Shown: in pieces, positions 1-11,640 of the stretch | Layout: each line of letters begins with the position of its first letter | Numbering within the stretch: the stretch's first letter is position 1 | Translations under genes and position numbers: made by a program | Notes under the pieces: generated by a model | Database searches by the model: none | What the model saw: the letters and a program-made list of their open reading frames with translations, nothing else | Told to the model about the DNA's origin: nothing | Assembly: GCA_963556145.1 (NCBI GenBank) | Contig: OY744466.1 | Coordinates: forward strand, 1,116,001-1,180,000 | Reading direction: 5' to 3' | Origin: Hygrocybe punicea | Lineage: Eukaryota > Basidiomycota > Agaricomycetes > Agaricales > Hygrophoraceae | Length of the DNA stretch: 64,000 nt

Positions 1-1154
1 ATGAACGGGGGGTCCTGGCCGGTGGAACGAGGGCACGGGTGGTCGAATGGGTCCGTGTGGGGCTGGGGTACACGAAAGAACGGGAGTCCAACGGGTGGGC
101 GCGACGGATCCGTGGTGCGACCAAAACGGCGGTGGGGGCTCGTTCGGGGCGTTAACGAGACGCAGGGTGTTCTGGGGGGTGGGCCGCGAGTTTGGTGAGT
201 TGGTCTGGGCCGGTTGTGCTGGCAGAACGGGGCCGCGCGATGGTGACGTGGCGCGTGGCTTGGGTGTCCGAGAACGACGGTGGGGGCTCGTCTGGGGCAA
301 ACGGGGGGCAACGGGGGGCCCTGGTGGATGGAACGAGGGCGCGGGGGATTGAACGAACGTGGGTTGGGAACGGGACATACGAAAAGCGGGGGGTTGAGGG
401 TGATGACGTGGCAGGCGCTTGGGCATCCAAAATGGATGGCGACGGGTTCGTTTGGGGCAGAACGGGGTGTTGGGTCGTCGAGCGTGCGTCCTGGGGCTTG
501 GATGGATACGCGTGGGTTGGGGTACACGAAGAAGCGGGGGTCCAACGTTGGTGACGTGGCGGATCCGTGTGTAACCAAAAAGGTCTGCGACCGTGGATTC
601 GGGGTGGCGTAGGGGAGCGCGCGGCTCCGGTACGTCAAACGGGGGTCCGTGGGGTCGGATGAGCCTGCCTGGGGCTAGGAATGACGAAAGAAAACAACAA
701 TGAAATGAAAAAACGGGGGGGTCGCAAATGTGACGTGGCCTGCCGCTTGGGTGTTGAGAAGGGTCGCGGGCGCGTTTTTGGGTCAACGGGGGGCGACGCG
801 GGGCCCTATTGGGCTGAACACGAGTGCCGGGGGGTAACTGGAGTGTTGTACGGCCGTGAATAAAGTAAAAATCCGCGGTTGCGCAGCGGTGGGTGGTGAG
901 GCCGAAAAAAGGTCGCCTCGCGAGAAAGAAAAACGTCAGGAGTGAGAGACCGAGAGAAAAAGAGGTGCGTGGGTCGAAAAACACTCTCATCACCACGTTG
1001 GAGTGGTACCGAGGTACCACTCCAGGGGCTCACGCAGGACTCGAGGGAAAGGTCGACTGGATAGGAAGGATGGACTGACTACTACATCGGGAAGGCTACT
1101 AACTAGGTCAACCGTGGGAGCCTGGTCACGTGACTGGCAGGTCCCACTACTCCA
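1..1154 (+). mobile_element. TRIM-like LTR element, copy 1, truncated by the window start
   Basis: This G-rich non-coding DNA matches the internal part of the two nearly complete copies at 40091-42747 and 51324-53978, and ends in a 156-bp LTR (999-1154). It is more diverged than those two, so it is an older insertion. The motif GGGGTACACGAAAGAACGGG recurs in it as in the others. No open frame here looks like a gene, and long frames on either strand follow from base composition. Whether a 5' LTR exists lies outside the window. Confidence 0.85.
999..1154 (+). repeat. 3' LTR of TRIM-like copy 1
   Basis: It begins TGGAGTGGTACC and has the same 11-bp inverted repeat around GA as the other LTRs of the family. 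It ends in CACTACTCCA instead of CAACTACTACA, so the canonical TG...CA ends are kept. Without the left end the target duplication cannot be tested. Confidence 0.85.
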
Positions 1155-1570
1155 CCGAGAACACCAACGTGATTGGGGCACAAGGTGGACAACCGCGAAC
1201 GAGGGCAGTGGCTGGGTGGGTGGTGCACCCACTGCCCGGCCTCTCGGTATGTGTCCCCGTCCCGTAAACCAAGCTAATGCTTGAATGAACAGGCTGCCAC
1301 AATACCTCACGAATACACCATGACGCATCGACTGATGCATAGATGTCGTTCACGAGGTAGGCACCAAGAAGGACTGGCACCAAGAAGAACAATGGCACCA
1401 TGAAGGACAACGGGAGCATGGGCTATACCCATGCTCCCATTTCCGGGGCTCAAGACTCATCCCAGGCCCACCGTATTCCAGTCTGTGATGGGCCAGAGTG
1501 CCTGAAGACCACCCCCTTCACCTCGCGTCCACCGGCATTGCGTCAATTGATCCACATCTGTTGTCGCGAG
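1155..1570. repeat. Repeat with GTGCAC and TCAATTGA palindromes; target of the hAT-type element
   Basis: There is no gene here. The segment holds GGTGGTGCACCCACTGCC and GCGTCAATTGATCCACATC, sequences that recur near 2059, 2390, 2515, 11290, 11392 and 61130, so it is a dispersed repeat. Positions 1412-1438 form a perfect 11-bp hairpin, GGGAGCATGGG and CCCATGCTCCC around CTATA. Its right end, GTCGCGAG (1563-1570), is duplicated at 3070-3077 by the next insertion. Confidence 0.6.
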
Positions 1571-2256
1571 TAGTGCTGCCAAAGTTCGGTTCAGAACCGA
1601 TCTGAACCCAGTTCGAACTCCGAACCGAACCGGAAGTTCGGTTCAGTCCAGCACCTTGGGCTGAACTGAACCCTGGGTCCAGTTCGGGGTTCAGGCAACC
1701 CCCTCGTTGTTTAAACGGTTCACGAGCAGTTCAGAACTGCTGAACTGATGTCTGCAGGCATGTATATTTTGCTCACACGAAAGTTGTACTCACATGCCGA
1801 TTTCGGCAAATTTCCGTTTTTAGTCACCAAAATTTAGTCTCACACTCTCAGCCACGACAACACCCCGACAAATCACCCTCGAACGCAAGTCAGTTTTTTA
1901 CTTTTATTATCATTTGTTTTATTAATAAGGCAATGACAGTTTACTCTCAACCACCAACAGCAACGGCGACAACAACAATGAGAACGGCAACAACAACAAT
2001 GGACAACGGCAACAACAATGACGGACAACGATGGGACATGGGGAGAAGGGCAGCGGGAGGGTGGTGCACCCACCCCCCATTGCAGTAGGTATGTTTTTTT
2101 GTTTTTTTTCTTAGCTACTCATTACACAAATGACGACGACAGTACCAACAACACAACCACTACACACCCAATGAGGACGACAGGCAGCGAGGACAAGGGT
2201 GACAACGGCGGCCACCACCACCACCACGCCAACGACAACCCATGGCCCTCCAAATA

Positions 2257-2287
<31 letters not shown>

Positions 2288-2351
2288 CACCACAACAACC
2301 ACAGCGACCACGACCACGAGCGCGAGCGCAACCGTGACGAAGGCCACTGCG

Positions 2352-2750
2352 CATCCCACCACCAACGTACCTCGTGGATGCGCACCGCCCCATCAATTGA
2401 CATCGGCGCTGCAACCGCGAGGTAACTGGGAGGATGGTGGTGTGCCCAACACCACCCAGTCACGGCTGAGGACCCGCAAACCCACCACCAACATACCTCG
2501 CGGATGCGCACCGCGACGTCAATTGACGTTGGCGCTGCAACCGTGAGGTAACCGGTGGAGAGGTCCCGAGGGACCTCTCAGGGTGCTCACACAGGAATCG
2601 AGTGGAAACACTCTGGATGTCGAAGGATGAGACTATCTACTACATCAGGAAGCCTACTGACTAAGGTCAACCATGGGAACTGGGCACGTAACAGCCCAGG
2701 CCCAACTACTACACCGGGAGGGTGGTGGTGTGCCCAACACCACCCGGTCA
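2352..2750. repeat. Tandem duplication of about 140 bp inside hAT-type element 1
   Basis: Two consecutive units share GCACCGC, TCAATTGAC, GCGCTGCAACCG and GGTGGTGTGCCCAACACCAC, in the same order. The second unit is interrupted by the solo LTR at 2556-2713, which shows that the duplication is older than the LTR insertion. Confidence 0.7.
2556..2713 (+). mobile_element. Solo LTR of a diverged TRIM-family member
   Basis: This is a 158-bp unit beginning TGGAGAGGTCCC and ending CAACTACTACA, the same length as the LTRs at 40091 and 51324. It is flanked by the 4-bp duplication CCGG (2552-2555 and 2714-2717). It is clearly diverged from the main copies, but the hairpin at its start is kept by paired changes (see findings). 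It was probably left by recombination between two LTRs. Confidence 0.85.
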
Positions 2751-3289
2751 CATCTGAGGACCCATGGATTAACCCCCGCAATCCTGTACCCGTGGCAACG
2801 GGTATGGGTACGGGTTGTGGAAAAAAACCCGCGATAGATTAGATAGCTACAGTAATATATTGTAATTTCTTTTGGTAAAATGCGTGATAATACGAAAATT
2901 AAGTGTCCGAACCGTTCATGAACTCGGTTCAGGCTCGGAAAAAAAAATCCGAACGGTTCACAGTGGTTCAGGTTCAGTTCATGTAAAATCCTGAACTGAA
3001 CCCGGAGTTCAGTTCAGAGTTCAGCCAAAATGGGTCTGAACTGGACTGAACTGAACTTCGGTAGCACTAGTCGCGAGGTCAAATGGTGACGTGGGCAGGG
3101 TGATAAGTGGGTGAGACCTGCAGGTTACCCATGGTGGGTGCAGGTCCCGGATGACCCTAGGGTTAGAAATGAGGGACCTGTTGAAAACCCGTACCCCAGG
3201 GCAGGTACAGGTTCTCAACGGGTATGGGTATGGGTACCCCTGGAATTACCCATGGGTTACCCATGCCATTCACTAACCCCAATTCACAA

Positions 3290-5099
3290 AATCCTTGCTA
3301 TCATCATGTCAATGAGTTCATTGCAGATGTACAGCTTATTTTTAGTAACTGTATCACTTTCAATGGGCTGGATCATGATGGGTAAATGCATTGAGGAAGT
3401 GTTCAATGAGCAAGTCAAGCAAATGTCAGCAGCCCTTGAAGTAAGTCTGGTTTCAGTTTTTCAGTACCCATTTTGAGATAATTTTGCAGCCTAAACCATT
3501 GGTTGTCAAAAAACCTATCACACTTCCCATTCCACCTAAGAAAAATCAGCCTATGAGACATACAGCAACTTATGTCCCAATTATTAGGTGGTTGGAACAT
3601 GAAACTGTTGGGAGGCCTAAGTGAGAGATTCACCCACCCCCTCCCAAGACCTGCCTTATGCAGATGTTCCTAAGAAACATCGGAATAACAAAATGGTCAA
3701 GGACAACAGGACCTCAAAGCAGTCACAGATGAAAATTTGTCTCAAGGTACTGCAGGACCTTCATTGTAAGCAGCAATCTGCTCATTTTATGAACCCGTTG
3801 GTATGTCTATCACACTTCATATCTCAGAACATAAAGCTGACCATTGTAGATTGAGTCATGCTTGACATCCCAACATATCCAAAAGTTGTCAAGAAGCTCA
3901 TGGATTTATCCACCATGCAGAAAAAGCTAGAGAATCATGAGTACTCCACCACTCAAAAGGTCTCTGACGACTTTAAACTGATAATACATAACTGCTTCCA
4001 CTTCAACCCTTCTGGCACACCTGTGAATCAGGCAGGTATCAAGCTGCAACACTTGTTTCACAACAAGTGGAAGTCTTTGCCCCCACTTCATGAGATCACC
4101 AATGAAGGTAATGAAGATAATGATAATGATAGTGAGGAGGATTGGCTTGTGCATAGCAATCTATTGCTTGTTTTAGATCACTGTTGATCCTCCATAGGTG
4201 CTATTGCTGCAATGAAAAATCAAATTGAGACAATGAGGGATAGTCTGGCTGTGCTCACAGGAGACAAGCAACCAAAGAAGAAGGACAAGCAAGACAAAGT
4301 TGCCCCTGTTGCTTCATCTTCCAAAGCCCACAGTAAAGGGTCTGAGCAGGCTCCTAGCAAAAGAAGCCAGTTACTGATGATGATGTGTTGACATTTGAGT
4401 GAAAGAGGGACCTTAGCAAAACTGGATGACATCAAGCTGGAAAGGTGATCCAGATTATTCATGAAGGTGTACCAGTAGTGATTGGCACAGGTATGGCAAC
4501 CTGCACAGGTAATGGGTATGGGTAGCCATGGGTATGGGTACAGGGACAATTCTCCTACCTGTGAGCTCTATTTTTAAGCCCCATATCATCCAGAAGGGGC
4601 AAGTATTGGGTGAGTTATGATCAAAACAATGAAGAATGATTGTTTTGATCATAACTCACCCAATACTTGCCCCTTTTGGATGATCCAGGCCTCAAAATGA
4701 TGGGTAAACCCACCGGATCATGGGTACAGGTAGCTGCAGGTACAAGTACAGGTACAGCACCAATTCTCACAGGTTACCTGTGCCAATCATTATGTACCAG
4801 GGATAATAGATGTACATCTAACATTGTTTTATTCCAAATCACCTGACTCATGAGCCAAGTATGGAGGAGATTGAGTTGGAGATCCAATGGTCCTTACAAA
4901 ATTGTTCAACTTTGTATTTCACCTCTTGCAGACCAATGCCACAAAACAAATAAGGACTGGTAAGGGTACAGGCACAGGTGGGCTCAAGTGGAACAGCATA
5001 GATGAAGATGCAGAGGCAGAGAAGATCCAACAACTAGAAGAATGGATGCTGCTCTTCAAGGGCAATGGAGCTGATCATATACCTACTGCAGCTAGCTAG
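3290..5099 (+). pseudogene. Decayed BET-type bromodomain protein gene (BDF1-like)
   Basis: Fragments in changing frames follow the order of a BET chromatin reader, which binds acetylated histone tails. First is a partial bromodomain 1 with FIADVQLIFSNCITFN (about 3320-3400). Next is a fuller bromodomain 2 (about 3700-4080) with YPKVVKKLMDLSTMQKKLE and FNPSGTPVNQAG. Then come a lysine-rich linker (4200-4370) and a NET-domain remnant with KVIQIIHEGVP (about 4375-4470). Last is a tail with VLTKLFNF and RTGKGTGTGGLK (4890-5040). Stops and frameshifts separate the parts, and a 317-bp MITE sits in the NET region. Parts are from memory of the family. No intact reading frame is possible. Confidence 0.72.
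4476..4792. mobile_element. 317-bp hAT-type MITE with an internal hairpin
   Basis: The ends are TAGTGATTGGCACAGGTA and, from the right inward, TAATGATTGGCACAGGTA. The 8-bp duplication TGTACCAG lies at 4468-4475 and 4793-4800. Inside, about 4580-4690, two arms of roughly 45 bp pair around TGAAGAATGA. GGGTATGGG and GGGTACAGG motifs near the ends resemble the subterminal repeats of the autonomous hAT at 12897-16331, but the terminal repeats are not the same. It interrupts the BET pseudogene. Confidence 0.85.
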
Positions 5100-5286
5100 T
5101 TCACAAATGATTTTTCTGGTCTCTTTGCCTACACTTTGATGATGTTTGCTTGAACTACTTCCAATCAACCTTCTGGCAGTCAAGTGTGCTGCACTGGTAG
5201 TTCAACCACAAGTTTGATTGTGAAGGATCTGTGATACATTTTGTGTGAGTTACAACATTATGTCAAAGTAATGGCAAAGGTGAATT

Positions 5287-6240
5287 TTACAAATATCCAC
5301 AGTGATGAAACAATCCTGTGGCATCATTGGTTATCACTGAAAATGCAGCACAATATAAGTACATGTATACATTTGTGTCATCAGAACCCAAGCAACTCCT
5401 TCATCCTGACAGACATAAAACTTGATTGTTGAGAATGCAAGTTCAATTGGGTTAAGATCAGGGGAATATGGGGGAAGATAAAGCAGCCAGCATGCTCTGT
5501 GCCAAATAGTAATGTTTTAGAATCATAAATAGCAGAGAGGCAGGCCATGGTCATACCTTTGCTCAATTACATCCTGGAGGTGTAGGTCCTGATTGATACA
5601 TGCATTATCATAGAATTTTTGGCTGGAAATGGATTCATCTGTGCAAGAAGACCTTACAGGAAATCCATGAAGAGTTCACCTGTGAATGACCCTTTGAGAA
5701 GCTTTGCATATATGATTCCATCGAGAGAGAGAGAGAGCTGGAAGGAGAGAGTATCTTCACAGAGGAGTAATGTTGGCAGTTATGTTATGAACCAAGGTAC
5801 CCATCACTCATCACTTGCTCTGAATACAAAAAGCCTTCCATGTGGCTGCTTTCCCAGACAATGCCCAAGCGGGACTATGAATATTGGTGCAATGATCAAA
5901 GGAAGTCTTATCAACAAAAACGGCCTGTTTGGCATGATACTGTATCCCAGATGCATAGTAGTATTCAGCTTGCACTTTTCCTTGCGTTCCAATGCATTTT
6001 TCCTCAGCTGAAAGATGATTTCATCAGTGTTCTGAATCTGCCAATACTGCAGCTAAGAATGATGCTTACTTTCTTCATTGTAAAGCCACTTCTTGATAGG
6101 GCATGCCAAATCATGTAAGAGATGCCTTGGTACCAGTCTTTTGCTCCAACAGCTCTTGGAGCTCATCAAGGTAGGCATCAGGTGTGTGACAAATGGAACC
6201 TTGCAGGAACTTGGAAAAATATGTCAATGTAAGCCACAAC
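5287..6240 (-). pseudogene. Decayed Tc1/mariner-like (DDE) transposase
   Basis: Read on the minus strand from about 6240 to 5287, fragments in several frames match the order of an IS630/Tc1-type transposase. They are a helix-turn-helix stretch with YLDELQELLEQKTG (about 6190-6130), the first catalytic-D region with FVDKTSFDHCTN and SPAWALSG (about 5905-5830), a DNACI remnant of the second-D motif (about 5605), and LPPYSPDLNPIELAFSTIK around the catalytic glutamate (about 5480-5420). It ends near GLFHHCGYL. Stops and frameshifts are numerous. It is a different lineage from the transposases at 17016 and 50109. Confidence 0.75.
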
Positions 6241-7930
6241 ACAACTGAAAACTAACCCATATGTTGTTGGTGATCAGGGTTCTTGGTTGTCCACAATCAG
6301 CTTGGCACCTTTGGACAATTAATAGTGCAATGGTGATATCAGAGAGAATCTGTTCTATGGTGTGGTGCTTCACACCTGTACAGAACTCAACATTTTAAAT
6401 GCTGAGTACAGCAGACATTTGTAAAACTATCCATCAAGCATAATCAGATAGGGATCTTCCATGAGGCATGTAGAAGTGAAGTGATTATTGATTGCTCTCA
6501 TGCTGCCAATGCCAGTGGCACACTCATCCACTGTCACCCTCATTGACAACTGACAAAAAAACCATGGGGCTGCCTCACTATAATGTATTAGACCTTGACC
6601 ATATCAGCAAGAGAAGCCTTGCAGAGACTTTTTGGCATGGAATTGTTATTGTCATGAAGCTCTCAGTAAGCAGGACAAATGAATTGTTGAGCACTGGCAT
6701 CTATTCCAGTCAGGAGCTATACAGGTGCTGATTGCATCCAAGATATGTCTGTACTAGTACATTATTATAAAGGCAAGAAACACTGATATGTGGATTACCC
6801 AGTTATGGATGTACTCCAGATGATGGGCCATGCATCATGATGTAGACTGACAGAAGGTGAATGTATTCAATGTGTCTTCCTGTGTCAGCAGACACAGAAA
6901 GAGTTTTACCAGAAATTTCTTGCTGAATGTCTGCCGATTGAATTACATCTTCCTACACATTTATTGCATGATTATTTTCTCACCAAAATCACTGTTAAAA
7001 TAGTTGAGAACAAGCAAGATGCTGTAGTAAATAATGACTCTCTTACACAGTGACCACAGTATGATACATATGGGAAGGATCATTATTATAAACTGTAATA
7101 CTACCTCAGTTTGCTCAACAAACACTGGGAGCTCCTGATTGAGTCACAGTTTATATCAAAACTAGCACTAGCAGCTGAAATTTTGTCTCAAAGTACTTCA
7201 GGCCATTGTAAGCAGCACTCTACTACTGTTAGTCCACATATCCAAAAGTCAAGAAGCTAGATCTCTTTGCACTGACTTGGAGTCACTGATTTCTAGTGGT
7301 TCCAATTGAAATCTAATCAGAATTTTCCTCAGCCAAATACTGAGTTCAGAGCTGAGAAGTGAAAACAGAACTTGAAGCAGCAGGGGTGGGGAATCCACTC
7401 CTAGTAGTAGTACTGATACATCACACCAATCAACCAGAGTCCATCTCTGACACCACCAGTAACTCTTACCTCCCATGTGGCCCCTCCAGGGTACTGCACA
7501 TGATGCACCCTTCTGCCAGCTTCTTTCCCATTGCAAGGACAATCCTGGGTGCTTCACTGTCCTTGTCTGCCCACATGGTTGTCTGAGTCCCACCCCCACC
7601 CCCAAGTCCTCTGCAGACTACATCTTCACCTCCTTCACTTCCTCTTAATGAAACTCTGTCACCTCTTCCAACTTCACCCTCTTTAAACACAGATGATTTT
7701 TTGGCATCCTCTGCCCTGTTAAAACAGCAGGGCTGCCAGTGGCCAAATAAGGATCCTTGGAACAATGTGTTTGCTATCCAACTCAATCACACCACAAGGT
7801 GAAAGGACAAGATGATGCAGCTGAGATGGTAGAGGATATCAGAATTATGGTCCAATGATGATGATCTGGAAAAGGGGGAATGAAGGAAACAAATCATCAA
7901 TTACAAAAGATGAGCATCTCAGTACTTCTA
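6241..7930. other. Unassigned AT-rich stretch
   Basis: I find no recognisable gene, terminal repeat or tandem array. Short frames (for example 6492-6731 and 7359-7586) lack any motif I know. Given the pseudogenes on both sides, this is probably more decayed DNA. Confidence 0.4.
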
Positions 7931-7984
7931 CTAGTACTATATGATTAATGATGTATCTCATATTAACACTTTTGGACCTATGCT

Positions 7985-8400
7985 TTCCACAAGCCTCTGG
8001 AATCTCTCTACCACACCTCCTTCACATCACTTCTTGCCTTCAAACACCTCCAGGACTTTATCTACTATGCCTATACTTGCTACACTGGACTCCTCAAGGC
8101 ACCCATACTTAACACCTTCAAGAGTGGTTGGCTCAAGGCCCTTGGAGACCTTGCATGCTATAGAATTACTATGGCCTCTGGTACTATGAGCAGTAGCTTT
8201 CACTCACTACTGATGCAGTCTCTTTGGCAGCAGCAGTAGCAGTCAATGGCACTACAACCAACTACATCTGGCTTGAACTCCAACTCTGTCAGTGGTATGC
8301 CTGCTGATTGTGTCAACAACTTGAAGTTGCTGTTGCCAAGTGTTAGTGTTGCTGTGGCACAACTGCTGGATACTGAATTCAAAAGTAGAATGACCCTACT
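7985..8400 (+). pseudogene. Fragment resembling an EST1/SMG7-like protein gene
   Basis: In one frame about 8000-8190 reads LESLYHTSFTSLLAF, HLQDFIYYAYTCYTGLLK and GWLKALGDLACYRITMA. From memory this resembles the helical EST1 DNA/RNA-binding region of basidiomycete EST1/SMG-type proteins, which act in telomere maintenance or nonsense-mediated decay. Downstream codons to 8400 are open in places but interrupted. No start, no complete domain and no conserved splice sites are visible. The assignment rests on pattern memory only. Confidence 0.42.
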
Positions 8401-8859
8401 GTAGAATGACCCTACTGTAGCTAACTAGTTGACAAATGAAGTGGAATCACTTCTCATCCTCTAAATGTTGATCCTCTATCACCTGTCCTATCACCTCTCA
8501 TTCATATCTTTCTATCTACTCTCTCCTCTTCTCCTCTGATTCCTATTTCTATGTCATCTTCTATCCCTTATTCCTGTGTAGTGAATGACATGGATAATCC
8601 TCAGGAATTTCTGAGGATACCTGTATCTGTACTCATTGAAAACTGCATGATAGGTTTAGGACTTGGAGTTGTCACAGGTACTTACCTATAACCGACAGGT
8701 TACATCTTGGACCTGTTCCCATCATTAGTAACCCTTGGATCTCTGCCCACAAGCCTTCTTTTGACCTTGTGATACCAGATTTGTGCCAGTGTCAATGGAC
8801 ACATGGCCTGTGTAATGTGAGGTGAAATGGAGGGTGGGTGCATGAGGTCAGTACTTGGT

Positions 8860-9974
8860 TTGGGTCCTCATCTCCCCATCCCCTCATCCCCATCCCCTCA
8901 TCTCCCCCTCCTCTCATCCCCACTGCGCATCTTCCCCAGGCCATCATCCCCTCACTTAGAGCAGTGACTTAGAGTCGTCTTGATGAAGTAGGATTCTTAG
9001 TTGTCCTTTATGCTACTTATGGTTCTTTTTCATCTTGAATTGTACTTTGATTACTGCTATTAACTTATTCTGCACTTGACGTGAAGGACATCAAGTGTGG
9101 GTCAAGACAAAATGACCGTCTTGATTGTCTTAGTCATCTTAATCTGGAGATCAAGATGATTACAGCTGTTTTCATCAAGATGTGGAAAAGTTGAAAAACG
9201 ATTTGAGGTGTAAAATTTTTGGACTTGGTGAAATTTCTCTTGTATCTCATGGAATACTACATGGATTGAGATGGTTATAGAGGGAAAGTTGTACTATTTC
9301 TCAAGGGCTTTCTACTCTTGTAATTACATTTGGACAATATTCAGTGTATGGTGAGTTGTAGATGAAATAACAGGGAAACCAGCATTGTTTGAGACCGAAA
9401 ATGATATTGTCAAAGTATGGCATCAAATGAGCTCCTATGAACAAGATTGTAGGGAGAAAATTGTTCATTTTTGCAAGGGCTAGAAGTACTTATACTGTGT
9501 TTTTCTTCATTTTTGTGTTTTGAGCCAATATTACATCTGTACTATTTTTGATTGTATGAGGCTTGAAACACTATAAGAATCATAATTATGGGCTCAAAAC
9601 ACAAAGATGAAGAAAAACACAGTATAAGTACTTCTAGCCCTTGCAAAAATGAACAATTTTCTCCCTACAATCTTGTTCATAGGAGCTCATTTGATGCCAT
9701 AATTTGACAATATCATTTTGGGTCTCAAAAAATGCTGGTTTCCCTGTTATTTCATCTACAACTCACCATACACTGAATATTGTCCAAATGTAATTACAAG
9801 AGTAGAAAGCCCTTGAGAAATAGTACAACTTTCCCTCTATAACCATCTCAATCCATGCAGTATTCCATGAGATACAAGAGAAATTTCACCAAGTCCAAAA
9901 TTTTACACCCAAAATCTTTTTTCAACTTTTCCACATCTTGATGAAAACAGCTGTAAGTAAAATCAGGTTTTACT
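8860..9974. mobile_element. Right end of a CATCAGTAAAAC-family element, split by a MITE
   Basis: A C-rich, CCCCATCCCC-type tract (8860-8950) is followed by TTAGTTGTCTTA-type subterminal sequence and the end GTTTTACTGATG (9963-9974). The same order occurs at 33225-33975 and 34030-35125. The palindromic MITE at 9163-9953 is inserted between AAGATGAT and AGTAAAATC, exactly where the undisturbed relatives read through. I could not find the left end. Confidence 0.55.
9163..9953. mobile_element. 791-bp palindromic MITE with the CAGCTGTTTTCATC end
   Basis: Two arms of roughly 360 bp are near-perfect inverted copies around a short unpaired centre near 9530-9590. The ends are CAGCTGTTTTCATC, flanked by TA on both sides (9161-9162 and 9954-9955). 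The same 14-bp end bounds transposons A (11770) and B (36575), so their transposase is the likely mobiliser. It has no coding capacity. Confidence 0.9.
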
Positions 9975-11159
9975 GATGTGTGCCAAACGAGTTGCGACTG
10001 AGCGCTGCCGACGATGGCCAAGAACATGTCGAGTCATCATGCATCATGGCCTTCCTATTGTCAAATCATGGTGAAACTAGGGTATGACATTCGAATTCAT
10101 GCATCAGTAGAGTTACACACTGCCTTTTCAGTGCTTATTCAGCTTATATAAGCTGGAAAAGCCCAAAAAGGTGCAAAAGCAATAAGCGGACCCAGCTTTT
10201 TATAGCAGGGTCGGTCCGCTATTAAAAGCTGGGGCCCACTTTTTTAAGACACTAAAAGCACAAGTAAGCTAGAGGTCTTTTGTGAAAGCACCGCATACTT
10301 TTTAGTTTCATGGTGGGCTTTTTGTCAATTCTGGGTAGGGTATCAAAAATTATTATATATTATTTGGGGGCACAACAGGCACATGTAAATACAGCAGCAT
10401 GTAACTGAGAGACGAGCACTTTTGCGCAGGGAAGTTGCCAATTGTAGCTGGGCAACAAGGAAGTCGGAAAAAAAAGACCGGCATGGTGCTGTAAGTCAGT
10501 GTAACTGCTGGCACTGTTGCATCCTGGCACTGGGTGCCAATTCAGCAGAATTGGCACTGTGTTAGTGTTGTCATTGCTGGGGCTGGTGTTGGCTCCTGCG
10601 CTGGTTCTGGCCACCAGTGCTGGTGTTGTCACAGGTGCCTGTGTCAATGCTAGGCTGGGACTGGTATAGCAGCTGGCACCGTGCTCCTAGTATCAGTATA
10701 CACGCTAGTGCTAGAGTTGAAAGTCATCCTTACCTCATCGCTGGCCCTGCAATTTTTGCTGCCTCATCCCTGTTGTTGTTCCATCGTTTTCGTTGCCAGA
10801 GCCATCTTCATTGTCCTTGCCACTGCCCTGCCCTGAAAATGCATCAATGAAATTCGGCAATGTACTGCACTGCTACTTACTAGTGTTGGTCCATGGTTGG
10901 TGTTCGTGTTGGTGCTAAGGCAAAGTTGAACATGGACCAAACAAAGGTAAAGTATGGACTTGACTGATTTTTCGATATCGCTCCAACTCTGTCATGCTCT
11001 CCTCTTGTGCTCCCTTTCCCTCTCATGCTCTCCCTCTCCACACTTGCCAACATCCCCACACTTGACTCACCTGTGACATCACAAACAACCCAATATGGAA
11101 TAGCACAAAGGTGAGTGTTATTATCATTTTTATCTACCATTATTATTTGATATTATACA
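9975..11159. other. Non-coding stretch with hairpins and GCTGG/GTTGG repeats
   Basis: Positions 10187-10235 contain interleaved inverted repeats (AGCGGACC with GGTCCGCT; CCCAGCTTTT with AAAAGCTGGG), typical of a MITE interior. Positions 10490-10640 are rich in GCTGGCAC and GTTGGTGTT, similar in style to the interior of the element at 60818-62343. No gene is supported. Confidence 0.45.
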
Positions 11160-11640
11160 GGTCATTTGTAACTACTGCAATGAAACAAGGGCTGAAATGA
11201 AGACACAACCAAACGTGAATGACCGCAAAGAGGACGACCCAATAATGGTGACGGCGACGGTAGCAGAGGCCAACGTGAAGTGAGACCGGGGGAGTGGTGC
11301 ACCCACCCCCCAGTCACCAGGTGAGTTCTCTCCCATGCCCATGTGCGAAGACACCCACCCCCAATTCCACCTCGCATCCACACAGCATTGCGTCAATTGA
11401 TGCACATATCGTGCCGTGAGGTCAATGGTGGGTATGGGCATGTGTACAAAGGGTATGGGCATGTGTACGAAGGGGCAGGCCCGCAAGTATGCATCGGCAG
11501 ACACGCAAACTATGGTTTCTCATGGGTACGAGTACAGATTGCGCCTGGAATACCTGTGTCATTAGCAACAGTACTGATTCTTATGCACACTTGTCACAGT
11601 AGTTTTGCAAATATAACATCACATGTATTTCAGAATAAGC
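11160..11640. repeat. Second copy of the GTGCAC/TCAATTGA repeat
   Basis: GAGTGGTGCACCCACCCCC (about 11290) and GCATTGCGTCAATTGATGCA (about 11385) appear in the same order and spacing style as at 1190-1570. GGGCATGTGTAC is tandemly repeated at 11445-11475. No gene is seen. Confidence 0.55.

Larger units (their letters stand above)
1571..3069. mobile_element. Non-autonomous hAT-type element 1, GTTC-repeat family
   Basis: The terminal inverted repeats are TAGTGCTGCCAAAGTTCGGT on the left and, read inward from the right, TAGTGCTACCGAAGTTCAGT. The 8-bp duplication GTCGCGAG (1563-1570 and 3070-3077) is perfect, as expected for hAT. Subterminal DNA is packed with GTTC/GAAC repeats that could be transposase binding sites. 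The interior has CAA and CAC trinucleotide runs (about 2190-2330) and no transposase. A solo LTR (2556-2713) lies inside. The open frames in the trinucleotide runs are low-complexity artefacts. Confidence 0.88.

Noticed and set aside
2018..2546. Asparagine/threonine-rich frames in hAT-type element 1
   Set aside because: They are translations of CAA/CAC microsatellites inside a non-coding element.
3107..3283. Possible MITE with GGGTACCC-type repeats before the BET pseudogene
   Set aside because: Subterminal-like repeats are present, but the ends do not form a convincing inverted repeat and no target duplication was found.
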